Source of the DNA: Eubacteriales bacterium | Lineage (GTDB): Bacteria > Bacillota > Clostridia > Lachnospirales > Lachnospiraceae | Reading direction: 5' to 3' | Assembly (NCBI GenBank): GCA_030536575.1 | Contig: JAUNPS010000006.1 | Span: 62,001-126,000, forward strand | Length of the DNA stretch: 64,000 nt | Shown here: positions 17,328 through 25,893 of the stretch, in pieces | Numbering within the stretch: position 1 is the stretch's first letter | How the letters are laid out: each line of letters begins with the position of its first letter | Notes under the pieces: model-generated | Database searches by the model: none | What the model was told of the DNA's origin: nothing | What the model saw: the letters and a program-made list of their open reading frames with translations, nothing else | Position numbers and translations under genes: made by a program

Positions 17328-18821
17328 TTAGCGGATATTCAGGAACTGCTTCACAGCCGCCTTCATATCACAGACGTCTACCACCGTTTTGTGCAGGACG
17401 GGCGCCGTGCGGATTTCCTCAATCGCCTGGGGCACTTTCGTCCCTGCCAGCTTCGACAGCTCGTCCACCAGCTCGAAATCGCCCATCGCGTCGTATTTTT
17501 CATCAATGGCGTTCATGACGCTTCTGGTAAACTTATAGGGGCTTGCCGTGGAAGCGATGAGCGTCTTCGTCTGACAGTCGCCCGTTTCCGCCCGGTATTT
17601 CTTCGAAACCGCAGACGCCACAGCCGTATGGGTATCCAGCACATAGCCGGACTTCCGGTAAACGTCCGCAATCTCCTGCGCCGTCTCCTCCTCGGATGCA
17701 TAATTTCCATAGAAATCCGCAAGCTGTCCCTTCATCTCTTCCGTAATCTCATAGCGGCCTTTCTCACCCAGTGCCGCCATCAGGTCGGTATCCTTCTTCG
17801 CATCCTCTCCGGCGGTCTTATAGATCAGACGCTCCAGGTTGCTGGAGATCAGAATATCCATCGACGGGGAGCTGGTCAGCAGGAACTCCCGGTTCCGGTC
17901 ATAAGCCCCAGTACGGAAGAAATCGTACAGCACTTTATTCTCGTTCGAGGCACAGATCAGCTTCCCGATGGGAACGCCCATGTGCTTCGCATAATAAGCG
18001 GCCAGAATGTTTCCGAAATTTCCGGTGGGTACGACGACATTGATCTTCTCGCCGTCCGAAATCTCGCCCTTTTCCAGAAGCTTCGCGTAGGCATAAACAT
18101 AATAGACGACCTGCGGTACGAGACGGCCGATGTTAATCGAATTGGCCGAAGAGAACTGATAACCGGCCTTGGCCAGCTCCTTTGCCAGCTCCTCGTCCCC
18201 GAACATTTTTTTCACACCGGTCTGGGCGTCATCAAAATTCCCGCGAATCCCGACCACAAAGGTATTCGCCCCTTTCTGGGTCACCATCTGTTTCTCCTGG
18301 ATGGGGCTTACGCCGTCCTTGGGGTAGAAGACAATGATTTTCGTTCCCGGAACGTCCGCAAAGCCTGCCAGCGCCGCTTTTCCGGTATCGCCGGAGGTGG
18401 CGGTCAGGATCACGATCTCGTGGTCGGCATGATTCTTCTTCGCAGCCGTCGTCATCAGGTGCGGCAGGATCGAAAGGGCCATATCCTTAAACGCAATGGT
18501 CGCGCCGTGGAACAGCTCCAGATAATAGGCGTCTTCCGTCTTCTGAATCGGCGCAATCTCTTCCGTGTCAAACTTCTGGTCGTAAGCCCTGGCAATGCAG
18601 CCCTTTAACTCTTCTTCCGTAAAATCCGTCAGGAAGCACTTCATGACCTCATACGCCGTCTCCTGATAACTCATCCCGGCAAGCTCCGCCATCGTCCGGT
18701 CAAGCTTCGGCAGAAATCCCGGCACGTACAGCCCGCCGTCCGGGGCCAGTCCCTGCAGAATCGCCCAAGAAGCCGTCACTTTTTCGTCTTTGTTCCGGGT
18801 ACTGTTGTATAATAATTCCAT
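17328..18821 (-). CDS. thrC: Threonine synthase
   Basis: 497 aa, the longer form. A PLP enzyme making threonine from O-phosphohomoserine. The N-terminal GLAPDGGLYVPGFLP signature, the PLP lysine in ATIAFKDMALSILPHLM, and the phosphate-binding TATSGDTGKAAL and VVPTGNFGNILAAYYA are visible. The ATG at MELLYN has AAGGATGG 5 nt upstream; an in-frame ATG 9 nt earlier sits directly on AAAAGG. It has its own sigma-A promoter with a short leader and no evident riboswitch or leader peptide. Confidence 0.95.
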   Translation of the reverse strand: MELLYNSTRNKDEKVTASWAILQGLAPDGGLYVPGFLPKLDRTMAELAGMSYQETAYEVMKCFLTDFTEEELKGCIARAYDQKFDTEEIAPIQKTEDAYYLELFHGATIAFKDMALSILPHLMTTAAKKNHADHEIVILTATSGDTGKAALAGFADVPGTKIIVFYPKDGVSPIQEKQMVTQKGANTFVVGIRGNFDDAQTGVKKMFGDEELAKELAKAGYQFSSANSINIGRLVPQVVYYVYAYAKLLEKGEISDGEKINVVVPTGNFGNILAAYYAKHMGVPIGKLICASNENKVLYDFFRTGAYDRNREFLLTSSPSMDILISSNLERLIYKTAGEDAKKDTDLMAALGEKGRYEITEEMKGQLADFYGNYASEEETAQEIADVYRKSGYVLDTHTAVASAVSKKYRAETGDCQTKTLIASTASPYKFTRSVMNAIDEKYDAMGDFELVDELSKLAGTKVPQAIEEIRTAPVLHKTVVDVCDMKAAVKQFLNIR

Positions 18822-18865
18822 CTTATCCATCCTTTTCTTTCTGTAGTCTGCATCTTTAATGTCAG

Positions 18866-18894
18866 ATTATAGCATACCTTTTGCCGCTTCACAA
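18866..18894 (-). promoter_or_regulatory. Promoter of thrC
   Basis: Minus strand TTGTGA (18894-18889), 17-nt spacer, TGC-TATAAT (18871-18866). Confidence 0.8.
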
Positions 18895-18906
18895 GGTGAA
18901 AGTTTC

Positions 18907-18941
18907 CATCTGAGAAAAAAACAGGGCCGCTTTTGCAGCCC
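18907..18941 (-). terminator. Terminator of the SleB-like gene
   Basis: Minus strand GGGCTGC-AAAA-GCGGCCC hairpin followed by TGTTTTTTT. Confidence 0.8.
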
Positions 18942-18964
18942 CATTTCCCGCACGTCATGTACTT

Positions 18965-19807
18965 TCAGTCTGTAAATGTAAAATACTCGTGGCCTCCATA
19001 TTCAAACAACAGCGTCAAATTCGCGTCAAACCACTCGATGTTATGGTTGTCCGAATCGGATCTCGCCATGAAGCACAGAGCTCCCTGGGAATAATCTTCC
19101 CCTGCCAGCGCCCGGTCCACGGCCTCGATTGTCTCATCCGTGATCGTCACGCTGTCGATCCGCCCATCCGCGGTGGGCGAAAACTGCACTACATTTCCTG
19201 TCCTTTCCCAGACCACATCATAAATCGTATCCGGAAAACGACGGTCTTTCACGCGGTTCAGGACCACATTCGCGATCAGGATCTTGCTCTTCATATCTCC
19301 TCCCGTCGCTTCTGCCTCGACAATCTTCAGCAGGGTATAATAGTCCTGGGAAGCCATATGGTTCTCGCGCACAGTCTGCTGCGCATAATAGCCAATCTCA
19401 CTGATCTTTTCCGTTCCCTGTTCCACTCTCAGCCGGTTCAGCGTATTTCGGCAGACACTGTCAGATCCCACCAGAATACTCTCATAGTCATTTTCCAGAC
19501 TCACTTTTTCCGTCGCATGCGAATATTCTTCCATGGAATTGACACTGCTGACAATGCCCATCAGGCCTGCCTGGAGCCTGCTGCCCCCTTCTCCCTGGCC
19601 GCTCTCCTGGTTTCCCGCGAAGCCTGAACTGCTCCGCACCGCGTAAACCGTGCCGCTGTCACTGTTCGTAAAAACACTGGCGCACAGCACGATCACTGCC
19701 AGGCCCACTGTCACGGACAGGAGCATCATGAACGCCCCGTATCCGTTCCGTTTCCACCTCATAACGCAACTGAAAGCTTTCCTTAATATTGCACTGCGTA
19801 ATTGCAT
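18965..19807 (-). CDS. SleB-family cell wall hydrolase
   Basis: 280 aa. Basic N-terminus, one membrane segment (about residues 25-47, AFMMLLSVTVGLAVIVLCAS), a Gly/Ser-rich linker, then a C-terminal Hydrolase_2 (SleB/CwlJ) domain from TLLKIVEAEATGGDMKSKILIANVVLNRV, whose Glu is in the position of the catalytic Glu, to FFTF-like GGHEYFTF. SleB proteins cleave cortex peptidoglycan during germination; anchored relatives occur in vegetative clostridia. No ypeB follows, so a germination role is not assured. Start MQLRSA with GAGGA 8 nt upstream. Confidence 0.85.
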   Translation of the reverse strand: MQLRSAILRKAFSCVMRWKRNGYGAFMMLLSVTVGLAVIVLCASVFTNSDSGTVYAVRSSSGFAGNQESGQGEGGSRLQAGLMGIVSSVNSMEEYSHATEKVSLENDYESILVGSDSVCRNTLNRLRVEQGTEKISEIGYYAQQTVRENHMASQDYYTLLKIVEAEATGGDMKSKILIANVVLNRVKDRRFPDTIYDVVWERTGNVVQFSPTADGRIDSVTITDETIEAVDRALAGEDYSQGALCFMARSDSDNHNIEWFDANLTLLFEYGGHEYFTFTD

Positions 19808-19923
19808 GTCTGTGTTCCTCTCTTTTCCTGTTATCCAGGTAGTAACCCCCCGTCCATACGGAGGGCCGCTACAAAACACCTACATCCAAAAGTACAATCC
19901 TGCGGTAAGCTCTGTGTAGCTGT

Positions 19924-19953
19924 ATTATAACGGAAATATTAATGAAATGTCAA
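19924..19953 (-). promoter_or_regulatory. Promoter of the SleB-like gene
   Basis: Minus strand TTGACA (19953-19948), 18-nt spacer, TATAAT (19929-19924). The leader of about 110 nt contains a CCCTCCGTATGGACGGGGG hairpin but matches no riboswitch I know. Confidence 0.75.
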
Positions 19954-20211
19954 GCTTTATTTCATATTTTTGTAATATTTTCGCCGACATATTTTTTATT
20001 TATTCAACATTTTCGTTTTATTTCCCCGTCAAAACGCCCGTTTTCGACCTGTATCCAGTCGGATTCTGCCGATTTTTCCGTGATTTTTCAGCACTTTTCA
20101 CAAAATTTCATTCGCCGCGCTTCTTTCTGTTTCCCGATTTTTCGGAAATTTTCGTCATTTTTACATATTTATTTCCATCAGTTAATAATTTCGAAATATA
20201 TTACAATTTCT
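19954..20211. other. AT-rich intergenic region
   Basis: About 260 bp, T-rich on the plus strand. I see no gene, no clear hairpin terminator for the ferritin-like gene and no repeat from elsewhere in the window. Confidence 0.5.
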
Positions 20212-20769
20212 TCAGGAAGCCGCCAATTCGTTCAGAAGCGTCCTAAGAATCAGGATATGATACTCCTCATCTTTCACGATCCGTTCCAAAACCGCATTGA
20301 TATGCGGGTCCCGGATCATCTTTTCATGCATCCGGTACTGGTTGATCGCCGCCTTCTCGGACTCGATATCCGCCAGCAGCATATTGCGGGCATTCCCCGG
20401 AATAGTCAGGTATTCCGGCGTCCACATGCTTTTCCGTCCATTCTGGTGCTTTGCCAGAAAATCGATAGAACCGCCCAGCAGATGAATCAGCTCGCCCAGT
20501 TTCTGCAGATGGATCATCTCCGCCATCGCGATTCCCAGGATCGTCTTCGCCAGCGGGCACCGCTCGCAGAACAGACGGTTTTCATTGTTAATATACTGCG
20601 CAATCGCGGTCATCTCCGAAACGGAGCCGCAGTAATCGAAACTGAGCATCTGCGCATAGGCCAGATTCTTTTCCTTTACCTGCATGGGCGGATAGGGCAG
20701 ATCCATCATAATCGGTTTCACGCCCGCAAAACTGCACGGGCTGGATATAAGCGCCTCTTTTTCCTGCAT
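20212..20769 (-). CDS. Ferritin-like/rubrerythrin-fold protein
   Basis: 185 aa, four-helix bundle type. Metal-ligand motifs are visible as E...H pairs: in the first half EMTAIAQYINNE and AEMIHLQKLGEL, in the second half ESEKAAINQYRMHEKM and DEEYHILIL. Manganese-catalase-like and spore-coat CotJC-like proteins share this layout. Two CxxC-like cysteines (FCERCP) sit after the first helix, which is unusual for CotJC. It could be a di-iron peroxidase or a spore-associated protein. Start MQEKEA with AAGAGGG upstream. It is a single gene 126 bp from leuA. Confidence 0.7.
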   Translation of the reverse strand: MQEKEALISSPCSFAGVKPIMMDLPYPPMQVKEKNLAYAQMLSFDYCGSVSEMTAIAQYINNENRLFCERCPLAKTILGIAMAEMIHLQKLGELIHLLGGSIDFLAKHQNGRKSMWTPEYLTIPGNARNMLLADIESEKAAINQYRMHEKMIRDPHINAVLERIVKDEEYHILILRTLLNELAAS

Positions 20770-20813
20770 GTTCGAACCCTCTTCTATCATTGATATTCTG
20801 TATTACGATATGC

Positions 20814-20856
20814 ATAAAAAAAGAAAGCCGTTCCTTTTCCCTAAGAACAGCTTTCT
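20814..20856 (-). terminator. Terminator of leuA
   Basis: Minus strand AGAAAGCTGTTC pairs with GAACGGCTTTCT and a run of T follows. Confidence 0.85.
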
Positions 20857-20895
20857 CGTTTTATTCCTGCGTCCGGCCGTAGCGGCACATCGCTT

Positions 20896-22563
20896 TTATT
20901 TGCCGCTTGCTACCATGTTGTTGATGGCGGTCAGCAGCGCATTGATCGAGGCGCGGATGATATCCTGGTCAACGCCGGCGCCCCAGAACAGTTTTTCTTC
21001 TTTGCTCCGGATTCCCACATAGGCGATCGCTCTGGAACTGGAGCTCTGCTCTAAGGCGTGCTCCTGGTAGGTGATCAGGTCGTAGTTCAGGCGGAACTGC
21101 TTCTTCAGCGCATTGCTGACCGCGTTCAGACGTCCGTTTCCTGCCGCGATGGCTACCTTCGTGTCGCCGTTATATTCCACGGTTACTTCCGCAATGATGC
21201 CGTTATGCTGCTTGAAATGGACTTCCGTGATGTTGTACGGCGTCGTAATGTCCTCGAAACGCTCCTTGAACAGCTCGAAAATCTCCTTGGGCATCAGCTC
21301 CTTGTGCTGGTGGTCGGAAACCTCCTTGGCCGCATAGCCCATGGCTTCCCGCATCTTGGCCGGAAGATTCAGCCCGAAATTGTGCTCCAGGACATAGCCG
21401 ACGCCGCCCTTGCCGGACTGGCTGTTGATCCGGATCACGTCTGCCTCGTATTCCCTTCCGATATCCTTCGGGTCGATGGGCAGGTACGGAACCGTCCAAT
21501 GCTCGCAGTTGTTGTCTTCCCGGTATTTCATGCCCTTGGCAATGGCATCCTGATGCGAACCGGAGAATGCCGCAAAGACCAGCGCGCCGCTGTACGGGCT
21601 TCTCATATCCACATGCATGCCGGTGTATTTTTCATATTCTTCGCAGATGGCAGGCATATCCGTGAAATCCAGTTCCGGATCCACGCCCTGGGAATACATG
21701 TTCATTGCCAGCGTCACAATGTCCACGTTTCCGGTGCGCTCCCCGTTTCCAAACAGGGTGCCTTCGATCCGGTCCGCGCCTGCCAGGATTCCCATTTCCG
21801 CGTCGGAAACGCCGCAGCCGCGGTCATTGTGGGGATGCAGGGAAAGCAGGACGTTTTCCCGGTATTTCATGTTTTTGCTCATGTATTCGATCTGGCTGGC
21901 GTAGACGTGGGGCATGGAGTGCTGGACGGTGCTCGGCAGGTTGATGATGACTTTGTTGTCCGGGGTGGGCTGCCAGACGTCCAGAACGGCATTGCAGACT
22001 TCCAGGGCGTATTCCACTTCCGTTCCGGTGAAGCTCTCCGGGCTGTACTCGAAGGAAAAGTTTCCATCGGTTTCCGCAGCCAGTTTCTTCAGAAGCGCCG
22101 CGCCGTCCACCGCGATCTGCAAAATCTCTTCTTTGGATTTTTTAAACACCTGCTCCCGCTGTGCCAGCGAGGTGGAATTATAAACATGTACGACTGCCTT
22201 CTTCGCGCCTTTCAGGGCCTCGAAGGTCTTTTTGATGATATGTTCTCTGGCCTGGGTCAGCACCTGGATGGTCACGTCGTCCGGGATCAGATTTTCCTCG
22301 ATCAATGTCCGCAGGAACTGATATTCGGTCTCGGAAGCGGCCGGGAAGCCTACCTCGATCTCTTTAAAGCCGATTTTTACCAGAAGTTTGAAAAAGGCTA
22401 CCTTCTGTTCCAGGCTCATCGGGACGATCAGCGCCTGGTTGCCGTCCCGCAGGTCTACGCTGCACCAGATCGGCGCTTTTTCGATGTGGTCTTTCTTCGT
22501 CCACTCCATGGAGGGAACCGGGGGCATAAAATACTGTCTTGTGTACTTGGATACGTTCTGCAT
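20896..22563 (-). CDS. leuA: 2-isopropylmalate synthase
   Basis: 555 aa, the long LeuA2 type. It condenses acetyl-CoA and 2-ketoisovalerate in the first committed step of leucine synthesis. HMGL-like TIM-barrel signatures: WCSVDLRDGNQAL, FKEIEVGFPAAS, and the metal-binding HPHNDRGCGVSDAEMG. A C-terminal LeuA dimer/allosteric domain (about residue 435 on) carries YNGDTKVAIAAGNGRLNAV. Start MQNVSK with AAGGAG. Controlled by the T-box leader at 22640-22948. The leuC and leuD genes are 40 kb away under a LysR. Confidence 0.95.
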   Translation of the reverse strand: MQNVSKYTRQYFMPPVPSMEWTKKDHIEKAPIWCSVDLRDGNQALIVPMSLEQKVAFFKLLVKIGFKEIEVGFPAASETEYQFLRTLIEENLIPDDVTIQVLTQAREHIIKKTFEALKGAKKAVVHVYNSTSLAQREQVFKKSKEEILQIAVDGAALLKKLAAETDGNFSFEYSPESFTGTEVEYALEVCNAVLDVWQPTPDNKVIINLPSTVQHSMPHVYASQIEYMSKNMKYRENVLLSLHPHNDRGCGVSDAEMGILAGADRIEGTLFGNGERTGNVDIVTLAMNMYSQGVDPELDFTDMPAICEEYEKYTGMHVDMRSPYSGALVFAAFSGSHQDAIAKGMKYREDNNCEHWTVPYLPIDPKDIGREYEADVIRINSQSGKGGVGYVLEHNFGLNLPAKMREAMGYAAKEVSDHQHKELMPKEIFELFKERFEDITTPYNITEVHFKQHNGIIAEVTVEYNGDTKVAIAAGNGRLNAVSNALKKQFRLNYDLITYQEHALEQSSSSRAIAYVGIRSKEEKLFWGAGVDQDIIRASINALLTAINNMVASGK

Positions 22564-22639
22564 ATTCATTCTCCTTTTCGCGATACTTTCCATTCTTGTT
22601 GATCCAATGCTTTTGGGAGCCGTGGCACGGGCGTTTCTG

Positions 22640-22948
22640 AAAATAAAAAAGCCTTCAGTCTCTGATCCAGCAAATGCTGTCGTAGAGACGAAAGACTATA
22701 AAAATCTCACGCGGTACCACTCTATTTTATGAATTTCTTCATACACTCAACGGATACGGGCTTTTCAGCTTTATATCCTTTCCCTTCTAACGGTGGGACT
22801 CCGTCTGCGTCTACTCTCCTTTGGATTTCGGGCAGCCGCTCCGAGGCGAGTTCTGACCATCCCTTCTGCTGTCTCGCATCATCCGGCAGCTTTCTGGATT
22901 CCAGTCCGATCGTACTATTCCTCTTCTCAGCATTTGAGTATTCAACTG
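22640..22948 (-). promoter_or_regulatory. T-box riboswitch upstream of leuA
   Basis: Minus strand T-box core AGAGTGGTACCGCG around 22723-22711, then a terminator stem (AGTCTTTCGTCTCT with AGAGACTGAAGGCT) and a T6 run at 22650-22643. A long structured leader precedes it. The gene identity implies tRNA-Leu; CTC in AGAACTCGCC is one possible specifier, not proven. Confidence 0.92.
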
Positions 22949-22954
22949 AGAAAC

Positions 22955-22983
22955 AGCATACCATTCTTCCCGCCATTTGTCAA
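22955..22983 (-). promoter_or_regulatory. Promoter of the leuA T-box transcript
   Basis: Minus strand TTGACA (22983-22978), 17-nt spacer, TATGCT (22960-22955). Its -35 lies 15 bp from the left end of repeat copy 3. Confidence 0.85.
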
Positions 22984-22997
22984 GAGCCGAAATCAAA

Positions 22998-23139
22998 CGT
23001 TACTGTTACTCGTACCTCGCTCCAGTAACGATTCACAGGCTCATTTTAAGTTTTGCTTTGCAAAAGAGCCTGCTCACTCCTGAATCACTTTCTTACGTAC
23101 CTGAGCAGCTAAGTGCTCAGGTACTGTCTGAATCGTAAC
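22998..23139 (+). repeat. Dispersed structured repeat, copy 3
   Basis: Full-length, with the same three hairpins as copy 1 and only scattered substitutions. The right 23 bp contain the last codons and stop of the radical SAM gene (DSDST-stop). The left end abuts the leuA promoter. Confidence 0.9.
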
Positions 23140-24031
23140 AGTCAAACAAATTCATCTGCCGCACCTCATACCTCTGCCGGTATCCCGCAATAATATCCCT
23201 CATCCGGTAACGGATCTTCCGCCTCTCACACTCCGCCGCAAAAACCTCCCAGAGCTCTTTCGCCCGCGAACTCCTGCACTCATAAAGATTCCCATACCGC
23301 TTCTGGTACTTCACCACCAGCCCCTCCCCCGGAAACACCTCATTCAGCTTCTCATAATACCACTCCCGCTGGTTCATCCGCAGCGTCATCCCAAAAGCCG
23401 GATAGATAAATTTCCCTCCCGCCTCCGCCGTCCGCCGCACAATCTCCAGCACATTTTCCGGCGTATCCTCCAGAAACGGCAGCACCGGCATCAGCAGCAC
23501 CCCCGCAAACAGCCCTTCCGCCGACAATTTCGCGATCATATCCAGCCTCTCCGAAGACAGCGCCACTCTGGGCTCGATCTTCCGGCAAAGCCCGTCATCC
23601 GCCGTCGTCACCGTCACCTTCAGAAGCACCGGGGAATGCTCCGAAATCTCCTTCAAAATGTCCACATCCCGGAGCATCAGCGTACTTTTTGTCGCAATCG
23701 CCGCCCCAAATCCGAACGCATCCACAAGCTCCAGCGCATGGCGTGTCAGAAGCAGCTCCTTTTCAAACGGATTGTACGGATCGCTCATGGCCCCGGTTCC
23801 CACCACGCCCTTTTTCGTCTTCCGCCGCAGATCATCCCGGATCACCCGCAGCGCGTCCGCCTTCACCCGCACCCGGTCAAACTCCTCCACGCCATAGCAG
23901 GCCGAACGGCTGTCACAGTAAATGCACCCGTGACAGCAGCCCTTATAAATGTTCATATTGTAATCAATTCCAAACCATTCCGCCGGAGCCTTGCATTTCG
24001 TCACAATGGTCTTCGCAGGGATTTCTTCCAT
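23117..24031 (-). CDS. SPL-like radical SAM protein
   Basis: 304 aa. The [4Fe-4S] motif CxxxCxxC is at KGCCHGCIYCDSRS (about residues 31-44). A SAM-binding TIM barrel follows with GTGAMSDPYNPFEKELLLTR, LKVTVTTADD and GVLLMPVLPFLEDT, as in the spore-photoproduct-lyase-related/Rv2578c family found widely in Firmicutes. Substrate is unknown; true SplB has a C-terminal substrate cysteine region that I cannot identify here. It starts 29 nt after the ABC exporter with AAGGAGAG and may be co-transcribed. Its C-terminus is provided by the dispersed repeat. Confidence 0.85.
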   Translation of the reverse strand: MEEIPAKTIVTKCKAPAEWFGIDYNMNIYKGCCHGCIYCDSRSACYGVEEFDRVRVKADALRVIRDDLRRKTKKGVVGTGAMSDPYNPFEKELLLTRHALELVDAFGFGAAIATKSTLMLRDVDILKEISEHSPVLLKVTVTTADDGLCRKIEPRVALSSERLDMIAKLSAEGLFAGVLLMPVLPFLEDTPENVLEIVRRTAEAGGKFIYPAFGMTLRMNQREWYYEKLNEVFPGEGLVVKYQKRYGNLYECRSSRAKELWEVFAAECERRKIRYRMRDIIAGYRQRYEVRQMNLFDCYDSDST

Positions 24032-24060
24032 TTTCTCTCTCCTTAACCGTCCGTCAGGCC

Positions 24061-25893
24061 TTACGCCGTCTTTACAAACTGACTGTTATACAGGCCCGCA
24101 TAGAACCCATTCTTCTCCATCAGTTCTTCATGCGTTCCCTGTTCGATAATATTGCCGTCCTTCATCACCAGGATCAGATCCGCATCCCGAATCGTCGACA
24201 GCCGGTGCGCGATCACAAAACTCGTCCTTCCCCGCATCAGGTTATCCATCGCCTTCTGAATTCGGATCTCCGTCCTGGTATCCACCGAACTGGTCGCCTC
24301 GTCCAGAATCAGGATCGGCGGATCGGCCAGAATTGCCCGCGCAATCGTCAAAAGCTGCTTCTGGCCCTGGGAAAGATTGCTCGTCTCCTCATTCAGCACC
24401 ATCTGATAGCCGCCCGGAAGCGTCTGGATAAAGTTATGCGCATGCGCAGCCTTCGCCGCCGCAATCACTTCCTCATCCGTAGCATCCAGCCGTCCATACC
24501 GGATATTTTCCATGATCGTCCCGTTAAACAGCCAGGTATCCTGCAGCACCATTCCAAACATATCCCGCAGTTCACTTCGGTTAAACCTGCGCAGATCGCG
24601 GCCGTCCACCTGGATCGACCCGGAATTCACATCATAAAACCGCAGCAGCAGCTTGATCATCGTCGTCTTCCCCGCTCCGGTGGGGCCTACGATCGCCACC
24701 TTCTGTCCTTCCCGGATCTTCGCTGAAAAATCGTGGATCGTAATCTTCTCCGGCGTATAGCCAAAGCTTACATGGGAAAATTCCACATTTCCCTTCAATG
24801 CATCGATATGTTCCGGATTCTCTACGGTCTGTTCCTCTTCTTCCTCCTCCAGGAACTCAAACACCCGCTCGGAAGCCGCCGCCGAAGACTGCAATAAATT
24901 CGTCACCTGCGCGATCTGCTGGATCGGCTGGGTAAAATTCCGGATATACTGGAAAAAGGATTGGATCTGCCCCACTTCAATGCTGCCCCTGGCCGCCAGA
25001 TACCCGCCCAGAAGCGCAACCATCACATACCCCAAGTTTCCTACAAACTGCATGATCGGCATCATCATGCCGGAAAAGAACTGGGACTTCCAGGCAGATT
25101 CGTACAGCTTATCATTCGTTTCCCGGAAAGTCTGTACCACTGCTTCTTCTTTGTTAAATACCTTTACGATATTGTGGCCGCCGTAGACCTCTTCCACCTG
25201 ACCGTTCACCTCGCCCAGGTAAGCCTGCTGCTGCTGGAAAAACCGCTGAGACCGCTTCATGACCATATTGATGATCAGCATGGAAAACGGCAGGATGAGC
25301 AGCGCGCAGACCGTCATCAGCACATTGATCCGCAGCATCATGATAAATACGCCCACCAGTGTTGTCACCGATGTAATGAGCTGCGTAATGCTCTGGTTCA
25401 GGCTCTGTCCCAGCGTATCCACATCATTGGTAATCCGGGAAAGCACTTCGCCCGTCGGCCTGCTTTCAAAATATTTCAGCGGCATTTTATGAATTTTCTC
25501 CGAAATTTCCTGGCGCAGGCTGTACGTCACATCGTTCGAAATTCCGGACATAATGAATCCCTGAATAAAGGACATGCAGGCGCTCATCACATAAAGTCCC
25601 AAAAGCGTCAGCAGAATCTGCCCTACCTTCGCAAAATCAATGCCCCCGGTTCCGTTAATCTTCGCCACAAGCCCGTTAAAAATCTCCGTCGTCGCATTGC
25701 CCAGGATCGTCGGCCCGATAATCGAAAAAACCGTACTGGCAATGGCAAACACCAGCATCAGGAGCAGCCGGTATTTATAGCGCTCCATATAGGCGGCCAG
25801 CTTCTTCATGGCGCCCTTAAAATCCTTTGCCTTTTCGCCCCGTCCCCTTCCGTGGCCCATACCGCCTCTGCCCTTTGGCCTTGTCTCACTCAT
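24061..25893 (-). CDS. Heterodimeric ABC exporter, subunit 2
   Basis: 610 aa. A Gly/Arg-rich N-terminus (KGRGGMGHGRGRG), a six-helix type-1 exporter domain (about residues 40-330), then the nucleotide-binding domain: Walker A GPTGAGKTT, Q-loop, signature LSQGQKQLLTIARAI, Walker B ILILDEATSSVDT with the catalytic Glu, and H-loop IAHRLS. With subunit 1 it likely exports lipids or drugs across the membrane. The ATG overlaps the upstream gene by 8 bp with AAGGAGG. Confidence 0.93.
   Translation of the reverse strand: MSETRPKGRGGMGHGRGRGEKAKDFKGAMKKLAAYMERYKYRLLLMLVFAIASTVFSIIGPTILGNATTEIFNGLVAKINGTGGIDFAKVGQILLTLLGLYVMSACMSFIQGFIMSGISNDVTYSLRQEISEKIHKMPLKYFESRPTGEVLSRITNDVDTLGQSLNQSITQLITSVTTLVGVFIMMLRINVLMTVCALLILPFSMLIINMVMKRSQRFFQQQQAYLGEVNGQVEEVYGGHNIVKVFNKEEAVVQTFRETNDKLYESAWKSQFFSGMMMPIMQFVGNLGYVMVALLGGYLAARGSIEVGQIQSFFQYIRNFTQPIQQIAQVTNLLQSSAAASERVFEFLEEEEEEQTVENPEHIDALKGNVEFSHVSFGYTPEKITIHDFSAKIREGQKVAIVGPTGAGKTTMIKLLLRFYDVNSGSIQVDGRDLRRFNRSELRDMFGMVLQDTWLFNGTIMENIRYGRLDATDEEVIAAAKAAHAHNFIQTLPGGYQMVLNEETSNLSQGQKQLLTIARAILADPPILILDEATSSVDTRTEIRIQKAMDNLMRGRTSFVIAHRLSTIRDADLILVMKDGNIIEQGTHEELMEKNGFYAGLYNSQFVKTA

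Noticed and set aside
19808-19953. A c-di-AMP (ydaO) riboswitch in the leader of the SleB-like gene
   Set aside because: Cell-wall hydrolase context fits, but the leader is about 110 nt and lacks the conserved ydaO core sequences that I know.
22793-23083. Plus-strand frame across the leuA T-box and repeat copy 3
   Set aside because: It runs through a riboswitch leader and repeat in the antisense direction and has no ribosome binding site.
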